A DNA stretch of 64,000 nt, taken from NCBI GenBank assembly GCA_023390175.1, contig JAEWDK010000008.1, positions 124,001 through 188,000 on the forward strand. Reading direction: 5' to 3'. The stretch is from Bacillota bacterium. Its GTDB lineage: Bacteria > Bacillota > Clostridia > Oscillospirales > Acutalibacteraceae. Under the pieces are notes generated by a model. That model did no database searches. It was not told the origin of the DNA and saw nothing but the letters and a program-made list of their open reading frames with translations. The number at the start of each line of letters is the position of its first letter. The stretch's first letter is position 1. Below, one piece after another: positions 24,752-33,279 of the stretch. The position numbers were made by a program, and so were the translations under genes.

Positions 24752-25357
24752 TTAAAATTGATTGATTCTTCCTTTTACATATTGAATAATAAAATTTTGT
24801 AAATATTGTTTTTCACTCAAAAAGAATATCTTAATCTCATCGCAATCACCCGAATAATTCGCTCTTAAATACTGCAATTTTTCCGAAATCTCCGTTGCAC
24901 CAACAAGGGAAACTGCATTTTCAAGTTTGTCAATCAGTTCTTTCGAAGTGTTGCCAAACAAATGCCAAGTTTCATCTTGATCAGCTCTTATCATAGAATA
25001 AATTATATACACTGGGAACAACAACTGAAAAGGTTCCGGCATTACATCAAATGGATTGTACCTAAACAGGCGGTCAAAAGAGGAAGGAGAATATGAAACA
25101 ACCGTACCGTAATACAAGTCTAATTTCTCCTCAATTATCTCAAATGTCAATTCATCAATTGCAATCATTTTTTTCTGTTCAAAGTCAAACAAAAAGAAAT
25201 TTTGTTTTTTGAGTCCAGTAAAAAGAATCCATAAAAGGATTGCTGCAATCACAAAAAGAAGAATACATGCAATTATTCCTAACGCTTTATCTATAATAGA
25301 GTCAACTCTATACAAAATAAAGGTAAAGCTTACAACCGCTGCTGCTATCATAAGCAA
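24752..25357 (-). CDS. Hypothetical membrane protein, C-terminal soluble domain
   Basis: Not recognised. Two N-terminal membrane helices (about residues 1-15 extended upstream, and 24-48) are followed by a soluble domain with FFLFDFEQKKMIAIDELTF and an acidic, helical end. From the TTG at 25357 the first helix would be cut. The frame is open upstream, and an ATA codon at 25399 lies 4 bases after AAGGTGA, giving a natural KNRFAGLLLFII start; so an unusual AUA start or a mutated ATG is likely. It is in the same frame as the gene upstream, separated by a TAG. Base composition is more AT-rich than the sugar genes on either side, which may indicate separate acquisition. Confidence 0.55.
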   Translation of the reverse strand: MLMIAAAVVSFTFILYRVDSIIDKALGIIACILLFVIAAILLWILFTGLKKQNFFLFDFEQKKMIAIDELTFEIIEEKLDLYYGTVVSYSPSSFDRLFRYNPFDVMPEPFQLLFPVYIIYSMIRADQDETWHLFGNTSKELIDKLENAVSLVGATEISEKLQYLRANYSGDCDEIKIFFLSEKQYLQNFIIQYVKGRINQF

Positions 25358-25432
25358 TGATATAATAAATAGTAATAATCCCGCAAATCTGTTTTTTATA
25401 AACTCACCTTCTACTACATAAGAACCACTTCT

Positions 25433-25828
25433 CTATTCATTTTTCCTAAAAAAATATTTGGCTAGTGGTATTATTGCAGCGCTTATTGGAAAGTAAAGAA
25501 AATCAGCAGAAATAATAGTCCTATTTTTCATCCAAGAGAAGATGATACTTAATGCGGATCCAAGTAAAATATATAATAATGTATTGAGTATAAATTTTTT
25601 AGTACCATTTACTTTAATGCTACGATAGGTACCAATAACAACGGCTACAACTAGTGCAAGCATAGTTAAAACAAGTATAACCATAAACGCTATCCCGATA
25701 TAATACCCATAAGTATCATTAAAAAGGTTGATTTCTTTGTAATTTAGGAAGATTAAAATCAATATTCCTGCCACAGCAACAAGAAATACTAAGAAAATAA
25801 TTTTTACCATTTTGAATAGATACTTCAT
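25433..25828 (-). CDS. Hypothetical small membrane protein
   Basis: 131 residues with about four hydrophobic spans: near residues 10-28, 44-68, 83-98 and 106-123, and a basic end FFRKNE. I do not recognise the family. The ATG at 25828 has AAAAGGTGA upstream. It forms a likely two-gene unit with the following 201-residue membrane protein, between a GH51 operon and a GH36 operon. AT-rich codon use sets the pair apart from the neighbours. Confidence 0.6.
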   Translation of the reverse strand: MKYLFKMVKIIFLVFLVAVAGILILIFLNYKEINLFNDTYGYYIGIAFMVILVLTMLALVVAVVIGTYRSIKVNGTKKFILNTLLYILLGSALSIIFSWMKNRTIISADFLYFPISAAIIPLAKYFFRKNE

Positions 25829-25970
25829 AATTCACCTTTTAAGGGTTCCGTAATTGTTCGATACAGAAATGGATCGAATTACCTTTGGTTTATATCGTAC
25901 CAAAAACAATAAAAGAAGTCGACGGAAATTGTTTCCACTTTATTGCTGTACATTTATTATCGTATAAACA

Positions 25971-25998
25971 AACGCACCCACAAAACTGTGAGTGCGTT
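25971..25998 (-). terminator. Terminator of the alpha-galactosidase operon
   Basis: AACGCACCCACA pairs with TGTGAGTGCGTT (one mismatch) and is followed by T-rich DNA on the minus strand, 65 bases beyond the GH36 stop. Confidence 0.65.
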
Positions 25999-26062
25999 AT
26001 TAAAATATGCCATGCTCAACTTTAGCACGTATTTTCCCATCGTAGTGTTTAAATTCCGGATT

Positions 26063-28249
26063 TCAGATCTTTTGCAGCCTCCATAATACACCGCGGAAAT
26101 CGCCGTTTTCGAAAGGAACCGAAAGCCCGGCATTCATTAACTCGTCTCCGCCATATATATTTCCGGATTCCATATCCCGATAAATAGAATCAGGGTTCAG
26201 GCCCTTCAGCCTTAGTATTCTGATCGGCGCCTGAGGCTGAACCAGTACGCGAAAATAAAATACCGCAGCATATTTGCCGCATTCCGAAACAAACATCCAT
26301 GCAGCTTCATTGCCCTCAAAAGGACTTAAGATACGATAAAAATCCCCGGATTGCACGACCTCCCGCATCTCCTTATAAACGCGGATCTGATTTGTAATTT
26401 CATTTTTCTCTTCATCCGATAGCTTTGTCAAATCAAGTTCGTATCCGAGATTTCCTGACATTGCAGCAAATCCCCGCGTGGAAAGCGGCGTATTTCTGCC
26501 CACCTGCTGATTTGGAATTTGGGATACATGGCAGCAAATCGTGCTTGCCGGATATATTATGCTCGTTCCGTATTGAATTTTAAGGCGGCATATCGCATCC
26601 GTATTATCGCTCGTCCATACCTGGGGCATGTAGTAAAGCATTCCCGGATCAAATCGCCCGCCCCCTCCCGAGCAGCTTTCAAACAGCACATTTGGGAACC
26701 TTGCGGTTATTTCCTCCAGCACATGGTAAAGCCCCAACATGTAACGGTGAGCCGTTTCACGCTGCCTTTCCGGCAGAAGCGCTGCAGAGCCTATTTCTGT
26801 CATATGACGGTTCATGTCCCATTTCACATAGCTTATGTTTGCACGTGAAAGCACATCTGAAACTGATTTTATAATATAATTGCACACCTCCGGCCGCGAA
26901 AGATCCAGGATAAGCTGGTTTCTTCCCTCGGTAAAGGGACGTCCAGCAACATGCAGACACCAATCCAAGTGTGTACGGTAAAGATTGCTGTTCTCCGATA
27001 CCATCTCTGGTTCGAACCACAACCCAAACTGCAGCCCAATCCTGTTGACTTCATCGGCAAGCCATGCAAGCTTGTGCGGAAGCTTTTTTTCATTTTCAAC
27101 CCAGTCCCCCAGCGAACGCTTATCATCATCCCGTTCTCCGAACCAGCCGTCATCAAGCACCAGCAGTTCGGCTCCGACCGATTTAGCCTGTTTTGCCAGC
27201 ATCAAAATTTTAGTCTCGTCAAAATCGAATCCCGTTGCCTCCCAGCTGTTCACGAGTACCGGGCGGATCCGGTTGCGAAATGGCAGCCGGCACAGATTGT
27301 TGCGATACAGGCTGTTATATGTCCGTGACATTCCGCCGAGGCCGTTTGCTGAAAAAGCCATAACTGTTTCCGGAGTATAAAAGCTTTGCCCGGGCTCGAG
27401 CAGCCAGCTGAAATCAAACGGATTTATGCCGATTGCGGCGCGCGCGGTATGAAACTGGTCCACCTGCACTTCAGCAAGGAAATTACCGCTGTAAACAAGG
27501 CTGAAACCGTAAACTTCACCGGAATCCTCGGTTGCTTCTTTTCGCATCAGCGCGAAAAAAGGATTTTCCTGATGAGAGCTTGCGCCGCGACAGCTTTGTA
27601 TCATCTGAGCACCCGGTACAAGTGCATTTTTACAAATGTTACGTTCATTGGTATGTGACCCGTAAAGTGTCAAAAGGTTAAAATCATCATCACGAAAATC
27701 AACGCTGGCGCTCAACGCCTTCAATATTTTAAGGTTGCTTGTACCATTATTTTCAAATCTCACCGATCGTGCAATCGCATCATATTCGTTAAAAACAGTA
27801 TAGCTCAAAACCGCTTTCAGTTGGGTTACTTCATCAAACAGTTCGATTTCAAGCACCTGTGCTTCGCCTTCGCCGGCATATGTTGCCGGAAGACCGGGGA
27901 TACCCGATTTGCCGTCAAGAATTCTGTATGAGCGGTAATACAGCTCGGATACAGTCGATCCGCTTTCCTCCCACTGAACCTGAAAAGCAGGTAACCGAAA
28001 GTCGCCATTTCCGTATGAGGGGTATTCCTGCGGAAAGCTGTCCAGCGAAAAATCGCGGTCATATGGGAACGGATTCGGTGCAAATCCCCTTTCCATAAAT
28101 ACAATCGGATTGCTTTCGTGAAATTTCTTTATTCTCCGGCCCCAATACGCATGTGCAAGATACCGGTTCCTGACAATCTGTATCACATAACTCATATGCT
28201 CATTTTGCAGGTGAAATGCTTGTTTCTCAGCATCATAAGTAATCGGCAT
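26063..28249 (-). CDS. GH36 alpha-galactosidase
   Basis: Releases alpha-1,6-linked galactose from raffinose-family sugars or galactomannan fragments. 728 residues with the GH36 layout: N-terminal beta-supersandwich, (beta/alpha)8 barrel, C-terminal sheet. The nucleophile Asp478 is in YVKWDMNR and the acid/base Asp548 in WTSDNTDA, the same numbers as in Geobacillus AgaA-type enzymes. DDGWFGERDDD and ESCSGGGGRFDPG are further family signatures. No signal peptide. It is preceded by GGAGGTATTCT. It follows the MBL and GH31 genes, on the same strand as the YesMN/ABC genes. Confidence 0.95.
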   Translation of the reverse strand: MPITYDAEKQAFHLQNEHMSYVIQIVRNRYLAHAYWGRRIKKFHESNPIVFMERGFAPNPFPYDRDFSLDSFPQEYPSYGNGDFRLPAFQVQWEESGSTVSELYYRSYRILDGKSGIPGLPATYAGEGEAQVLEIELFDEVTQLKAVLSYTVFNEYDAIARSVRFENNGTSNLKILKALSASVDFRDDDFNLLTLYGSHTNERNICKNALVPGAQMIQSCRGASSHQENPFFALMRKEATEDSGEVYGFSLVYSGNFLAEVQVDQFHTARAAIGINPFDFSWLLEPGQSFYTPETVMAFSANGLGGMSRTYNSLYRNNLCRLPFRNRIRPVLVNSWEATGFDFDETKILMLAKQAKSVGAELLVLDDGWFGERDDDKRSLGDWVENEKKLPHKLAWLADEVNRIGLQFGLWFEPEMVSENSNLYRTHLDWCLHVAGRPFTEGRNQLILDLSRPEVCNYIIKSVSDVLSRANISYVKWDMNRHMTEIGSAALLPERQRETAHRYMLGLYHVLEEITARFPNVLFESCSGGGGRFDPGMLYYMPQVWTSDNTDAICRLKIQYGTSIIYPASTICCHVSQIPNQQVGRNTPLSTRGFAAMSGNLGYELDLTKLSDEEKNEITNQIRVYKEMREVVQSGDFYRILSPFEGNEAAWMFVSECGKYAAVFYFRVLVQPQAPIRILRLKGLNPDSIYRDMESGNIYGGDELMNAGLSVPFENGDFRGVLWRLQKI

Positions 28250-28348
28250 AGAATACCTCCGTTCTTAATATGTAATGTGATCTATTACAGACTCATATTC
28301 CCGCCGCTGAAACAGACATCATTGCGTCTGTAAAATAATGGCCGTCTG

Positions 28349-29167
28349 TTAAACTAAGATTTCCATACCGTCATAGGAGACGATGAAGTCATGCGGAGAT
28401 GCCATGCTAACAAGTTCGTCGTATAGCAGCCTGCCGTTATGCGAAAAATGCGTAATGATAAATTTGGTTTGGCTGTCGGTACAATGCTGTGATTCAAGGC
28501 GTTTTTTAACCTTCAGAACAGCCGGAAAACCCATATGATAGTTTTCGCAGGGGCCGGGGCCGTCGGTGCAGTCCAGGATAGCGGCATCGATTTTGGTATT
28601 TTGAAGGTGTGCCCATGTTTGTTCCGGAAAATAACCGGTATCATGTCCGTATAAGATTGTTTTTCCTTCAAGAGTGAAAAGGTACAGCAGGCATGTTTCA
28701 CCCGGCGTATGGTCCGCAAGCAGCGGCATAACATTGGCTTTACCGATGTCATAGGTGTTAAACGGCTTTACTTCACTGAAAGTGATTCTGTTGTTCTGAA
28801 CCGGCTCCACGTTCGTTCGCGCAAACTTCATTTTCACCGCGTCGTTTCCATACACATTCAGCGGCTTGTCAAGGCTTATATGCGCGTATGGCTCCTTACG
28901 CATCTGAATATCTTCGGGATAGAAATGGTCATCGTGGGAATGCGTCACAAGCAGGTGTTCCACCTTGCTTAAGTCAATCCTGTTCATGAGCACATGCATG
29001 TATGTATCCGGCGGAAAGTCAACCATATACTCGTCGTTAATCAGGCATGATGAACGGGTGCGAATATTTTTCCCGCCGTTTTCCATTGCCTTCCGGCAGC
29101 TTTCACAGTTACAAAAAAGGGCGGGCCAGCCTTCCGCTGCCGCGGTACCTAAAAATTTTATTTTCAT
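28349..29167 (-). CDS. Metallo-beta-lactamase-fold hydrolase (PhnP-like)
   Basis: 272 residues. The N-terminus carries a Cys cluster, LFCNCESCRKA, found in PhnP-type cyclic phosphodiesterases, where such cysteines hold a structural zinc. The MBL metal motif HSHDDH follows, then GHDTGYF and a late ITHFSHNG His. The family cleaves phosphodiesters or related esters; here the substrate is unknown. Its place between a GH36 and a GH31 gene suggests it processes a modified (for example phosphorylated or cyclic-phosphate) sugar, but this is inference. Good ribosome site GGGAGGAG at the ATG. Confidence 0.8.
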   Translation of the reverse strand: MKIKFLGTAAAEGWPALFCNCESCRKAMENGGKNIRTRSSCLINDEYMVDFPPDTYMHVLMNRIDLSKVEHLLVTHSHDDHFYPEDIQMRKEPYAHISLDKPLNVYGNDAVKMKFARTNVEPVQNNRITFSEVKPFNTYDIGKANVMPLLADHTPGETCLLYLFTLEGKTILYGHDTGYFPEQTWAHLQNTKIDAAILDCTDGPGPCENYHMGFPAVLKVKKRLESQHCTDSQTKFIITHFSHNGRLLYDELVSMASPHDFIVSYDGMEILV

Positions 29168-29214
29168 ATTATACTCCTCCCTATAACGTTAAATGAATTC
29201 GAGCTAACTCGTCA

Positions 29215-31593
29215 TCAGTTCAACGATTCGCGGCTCTGTATTTCAATTCTGGTTTCTTTGGCTGGGATGGTAAACCGCGTGGATTTGCCGTCCGTTTCAA
29301 ACGGAATCTCGCTGCCGTTCACAAGAACACTTTTCGCCGGGAAGCCTTCAACAGAAACCGCGAACCTGCTATAGCTGTCATGGAAGCTTTCGGAAATATC
29401 GTCTATGCTGATTTCCAGCCCGCCGAAAGCGGTCGGCATCATCTTAATACGGTAAAGATTATAACCGCCGTTTTCATAATCGAAGCTTACGCCATCGTCC
29501 TGATAGTGCGTATAGCTGCCCTCGCCCGGATAGATACGCAGGCCAAGCGTGTTAACCTGTTTTTCGCCCGTGTACTCCATATCGGGCCATATTGGCAGAA
29601 TACTTCCGGCCTTTACATAGATGGGGCAAATATCCAGCGGCGTATCTCTCAGTACATACTGCCCGCCGGGAATCCGTTCATTTGTCCAAAAATCATACCA
29701 CTCGCCTTTTGGCAGATAAACGCTTCTGGTTCTCTGTCCCTGCTGGACAACAGGAGCCGCCAAAATTTCATCGCCAACCATGAATTCGTCATTTATTTCA
29801 TAAGTTTGCTCATCATCGTAAGAATCGAGGAGAAGCGGTCTCATAACGGGCAGGCCTGTTGTGCAGCCCTTCCAAAACAGATCATAGAGGTATGGAATCA
29901 ACCTGTAATGCAGCTCAATATATTTTTTGCAGATGCTCTCCGTTTTAGAGTCAAACGCCCACGGCTCCTGATTTCGCGTGCAGGTACAGGAATGATTTCT
30001 GAACAGCGGTAAAAAGCACGCCGCTTCCGTCCATCTTGCCAAAAGTTCCGGGGTGCAGTCATATTGAAATCCGCCGATATCGGCTCCGCAAAAGGAGACG
30101 CCGCTCATCCCCATATTGATCAGCATCGGAATGGATAACCGCAGGTGTTCCCACATGCTTTGGTTATCCCCCGTCCACACCGCCGAATATTTTTGCACGC
30201 CCGCATAGCAGGCCCGCGTTAAAACAAACGGTCTTTGCTTCGTATGCGCCTTAATGCCTTCGTAAGAAGCCTTTGCCATTTGCAGCCCATATATATTGTG
30301 CGCTTCACTGTGTTCCATCTGCAGTGCCCCGCCAAACATCACCTTATCGGGAATCTGGCCGTCAAACGTCGCGGGTTCATCCATATCATTCCATATGCCT
30401 GCGACGCCCGCATCAAGAAGTTTATCCTGCTTTGATGCCCACCAGTTTCGGACTTTTTCGCGTGTAAAATCGGGGAACACAGCTAAGCCGGGCCATACTT
30501 TATTCACATAGGGGCCGCCGTTTTCCTCCGTGATAAAATAACCATTTGCAAGCCCTTCCTCAAAGATTTTATATCCTTCTTCTTTTTTTATTCCCGGGTC
30601 CACAATGGTGACAACATGAAAGCCCATATCCTTCAGCCGCCCGAGCAGTTCTTGGGGTGTTGGAAAGCGTGTTTTATCCCAGGTGAAAACCCTGTAGCCA
30701 TCCATATAGTCAATATCAAGATAAAGTACATCACAGGGAATATGCCTTTTCCTAAAACCCCCGGCAATTTCAAGCAGCTTTTCTTCCGGCGCATAGCTCC
30801 AGCGCGACTGCTGGTATCCCAATGACCAAAGCGGCGGAAGCGGCGTTCTTCCTGTCAGGCCGGTGTACCGTTCAACCACATCAGCGGGTTTTGGGCCGTA
30901 AATAAAATAGTAATCCAGGTTTCCGCCATCCGCCGCAAAATAATAGTAGTCCGGGTTCTCTTTTCCCATGTCAAAATATGTTTTAAAGGTGTTGTCAAAA
31001 AATATTCCATAAGCCTTGCTGCTGCGCAAAGCAATGAAAAAGGGAATATCCGCATAAAGTGACTTCATTCGTTCCACGTGCGGCGCGGGTTGGTCTGTAT
31101 TCCACATTTCATAGTAGTATCCGCGTTTATTAAGCTGCCCTGTTGTCTCCCCAAGGCCATAAAAGCATTCGTCGCCCAGCAGCATTTTCCGAACCTCAAC
31201 GTTGTACTCTGTGACGACGTTTTCCAATTTAATACCTTCTGCTCCGGCATTCGCGCCAAGCCCATATCGTTCAAACGGTTCCCGCTTACCGCAATAATCC
31301 ATGCAGACAGGGTTAAGGTCAGAGTCATAGAAATCCACCTTAAAATTATCGCCCACTATAATAACTAACGCGGCTGTTTTTATTTTCAAGCAGCAGTTCT
31401 CCCGTATGGTGCTAAAACTGCAGGCATTGCAAGGCTTGTCTGAAACAGCCCAGGACTCATGCACTTTGCCGCTCAAAGGTGAAAAAACTCTTATGATTTC
31501 GGAATCCAGAACCTCAACAACCCCTATTCCGTATTCAAATAAAATCTGCAATTTATTACCTGACTGGGAATAATCCGTGATCTTTCCAAACAT
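29215..31593 (-). CDS. GH31 alpha-glycosidase (alpha-glucosidase-like)
   Basis: A 792-residue retaining alpha-glycosidase. The nucleophile Asp403 lies in GIWNDMDEPATF and the acid/base Asp476 in WTGDNQSMWEHLR. The WNDM(D/N)EP form is usual in alpha-glucosidases rather than in YicI-type alpha-xylosidases. An N-terminal beta-sandwich precedes the barrel and a C-terminal region with IYPGEGSYTHYQDDG resembles the DUF5110-type sandwich. No signal peptide. It follows YesN by 34 bases and should work on sugars imported by the adjacent ABC system. Confidence 0.92.
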   Translation of the reverse strand: MFGKITDYSQSGNKLQILFEYGIGVVEVLDSEIIRVFSPLSGKVHESWAVSDKPCNACSFSTIRENCCLKIKTAALVIIVGDNFKVDFYDSDLNPVCMDYCGKREPFERYGLGANAGAEGIKLENVVTEYNVEVRKMLLGDECFYGLGETTGQLNKRGYYYEMWNTDQPAPHVERMKSLYADIPFFIALRSSKAYGIFFDNTFKTYFDMGKENPDYYYFAADGGNLDYYFIYGPKPADVVERYTGLTGRTPLPPLWSLGYQQSRWSYAPEEKLLEIAGGFRKRHIPCDVLYLDIDYMDGYRVFTWDKTRFPTPQELLGRLKDMGFHVVTIVDPGIKKEEGYKIFEEGLANGYFITEENGGPYVNKVWPGLAVFPDFTREKVRNWWASKQDKLLDAGVAGIWNDMDEPATFDGQIPDKVMFGGALQMEHSEAHNIYGLQMAKASYEGIKAHTKQRPFVLTRACYAGVQKYSAVWTGDNQSMWEHLRLSIPMLINMGMSGVSFCGADIGGFQYDCTPELLARWTEAACFLPLFRNHSCTCTRNQEPWAFDSKTESICKKYIELHYRLIPYLYDLFWKGCTTGLPVMRPLLLDSYDDEQTYEINDEFMVGDEILAAPVVQQGQRTRSVYLPKGEWYDFWTNERIPGGQYVLRDTPLDICPIYVKAGSILPIWPDMEYTGEKQVNTLGLRIYPGEGSYTHYQDDGVSFDYENGGYNLYRIKMMPTAFGGLEISIDDISESFHDSYSRFAVSVEGFPAKSVLVNGSEIPFETDGKSTRFTIPAKETRIEIQSRESLN

Positions 31594-31627
31594 AGCAAGA
31601 CTTCTCTCTTTCGAATATTAGTTAATT

Positions 31628-33235
31628 CTATAATCCGTCGTCATGTCCTATACTCCGATTTTTTTCAAAATTGCTGGGATTTATCTTATAGCATTTTTTA
31701 AAGCATTTGCTGAAATAGGTCGGATCGGAATAACCGACCATATTTGCAACAGCCGTGTTAGTGAATCCGCCCTTCATAAGCAGTTGTTTTGCCCGTTCCA
31801 TTCTCACTTTTGTCAAATATTCGTAAATTGTAATACCCATTTCCTTTTTAAAAATGAACCTGAGATAACTTGGATGAAAGAAAACATTTTCAGCAATTTT
31901 CTCGATCGTCAGGTTGGCAGCCGCATAATTTTCGTCAATATACGATTTGGCTTTTTTAACCGCGCTAACGGAGTTCTTGTTTTTTCGGTCTTTCAGATAG
32001 GAAATTACCTTAATATAAACCGATATGATATACTCGTGTACTTCGCCTATTGTGCGGCCATTCAGGATTTGTTCAAACGGGCTGAACTTGCCGCCGAAAA
32101 CCTCGTCGGTTTTGTACCCGTATTCTGCCAGGCAGGAAAAACAGTTCGACAGTAGCTCAGTGTAAAGGATATAAATAAAATCAATGGAAACTTGTTTGGC
32201 TTTTATGAAATCATAAATCTCGGACATTGTTTTACGAACCTTTTCTTCGTCAAGCAGTCTGAGGTACATCAGAAGGTCGTTCTTTAATTGGAATGGGTAA
32301 ACTTCGACGTCCGAGCCCTTGATTTTAAGGGATTCATAGGATATGGCTCGGTTGTTTCCAAGCAAAAATTTATTGTTGAGAGCTACTTTTGCCGCCTTAT
32401 ACGACCCGGGTATCTGGTCGCCAGACGTGCAGACACTGCCGATTCCAATGGATATGTAGCCTTCGTAATTACCTGCGAAATCTGAAATTATCTTTTCGCA
32501 GGAGTTTTTCAAATAGTTATAGAACCGCTTTTCACCAAGCCCCATAATACTTATCATTGTGTCCTCGTGTTCAAACACAACGCACTCTATGTTAACAATT
32601 GAGCAAAGAGCACTCTTTATCTTCTGCCTGAAGCTTTCCCTGCTTTGCTTGTCAGGATGGTCGGCAATTTCGCATTCAATGACCATGGCTACAGCCGGGC
32701 ATTGAGGCAATGAAACCTTTAACCGTTCCATATCCTCTTTTATCTGGCCTGCGGTATATTTTCCTTTCACAATTTTATAGAGCACCACATCCCTGACAAG
32801 GGGAATTGTTTCGCTGTATTGCTGCTTTAACGTGCTGATAAGCTTTTCACGGTCAGAAAGATTCACGATCTCATCTTTTATTTTAAGGACACTGCTAATC
32901 AGTTCCTGCTGGTCAAACGGTTTTGACAGGAAGTTTGAAACGCCTATTTTTACTGCCTGTTTCGCATATTCAAACTCATTGTATCCTGTAATAAGGATAA
33001 TATTAATATATGGATAACGGATTTTCACTTCTCTGGAAAAAGCGATTCCGTCCATTTTTGCCATATGTATGTCAGCAAGAATAATATCCGGTTTTACTTG
33101 TGGGACCAGTGCCAGAGCTTCTTCTCCGTTAGATGCTTCTCCGTCAATTTCAAAGCCAATGGCATTCCAATCCACAGTACTTCTCAAATACTGTCTGAAA
33201 TAATCCTCATCATCAACAATCATTATGCGGTACAC
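31628..33235 (-). CDS. YesN-type response regulator, AraC-family output
   Basis: 535 residues. An N-terminal receiver domain has acidic residues Asp8-Asp9, the phospho-acceptor Asp55 (ILADIHMAKMDG) and a conserved Lys in LSKPFDQQ. A long middle region follows, and the C-terminal ~100 residues are an AraC double helix-turn-helix (YIDENYAAANLTIEKIAE; FSKCFKKCYKINPSNF). GTG start at 33235. It lies directly behind the YesM kinase gene and would activate the ABC importer, GH31, MBL and GH36 genes. Confidence 0.92.
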   Translation of the reverse strand: MYRIMIVDDEDYFRQYLRSTVDWNAIGFEIDGEASNGEEALALVPQVKPDIILADIHMAKMDGIAFSREVKIRYPYINIILITGYNEFEYAKQAVKIGVSNFLSKPFDQQELISSVLKIKDEIVNLSDREKLISTLKQQYSETIPLVRDVVLYKIVKGKYTAGQIKEDMERLKVSLPQCPAVAMVIECEIADHPDKQSRESFRQKIKSALCSIVNIECVVFEHEDTMISIMGLGEKRFYNYLKNSCEKIISDFAGNYEGYISIGIGSVCTSGDQIPGSYKAAKVALNNKFLLGNNRAISYESLKIKGSDVEVYPFQLKNDLLMYLRLLDEEKVRKTMSEIYDFIKAKQVSIDFIYILYTELLSNCFSCLAEYGYKTDEVFGGKFSPFEQILNGRTIGEVHEYIISVYIKVISYLKDRKNKNSVSAVKKAKSYIDENYAAANLTIEKIAENVFFHPSYLRFIFKKEMGITIYEYLTKVRMERAKQLLMKGGFTNTAVANMVGYSDPTYFSKCFKKCYKINPSNFEKNRSIGHDDGL

Positions 33236-33279
33236 TACAGCTCACACTCCTGTCAATTTCATCGATTATTATCTGCTCA

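Noticed and set aside
24752..25828. Single gene interrupted by a read-through TAG (the 131- and 201-residue genes are in the same frame)
   Set aside because: The second part has its own Shine-Dalgarno sequence and first helix, and the first ends in a natural basic tail; two genes is the simpler reading.
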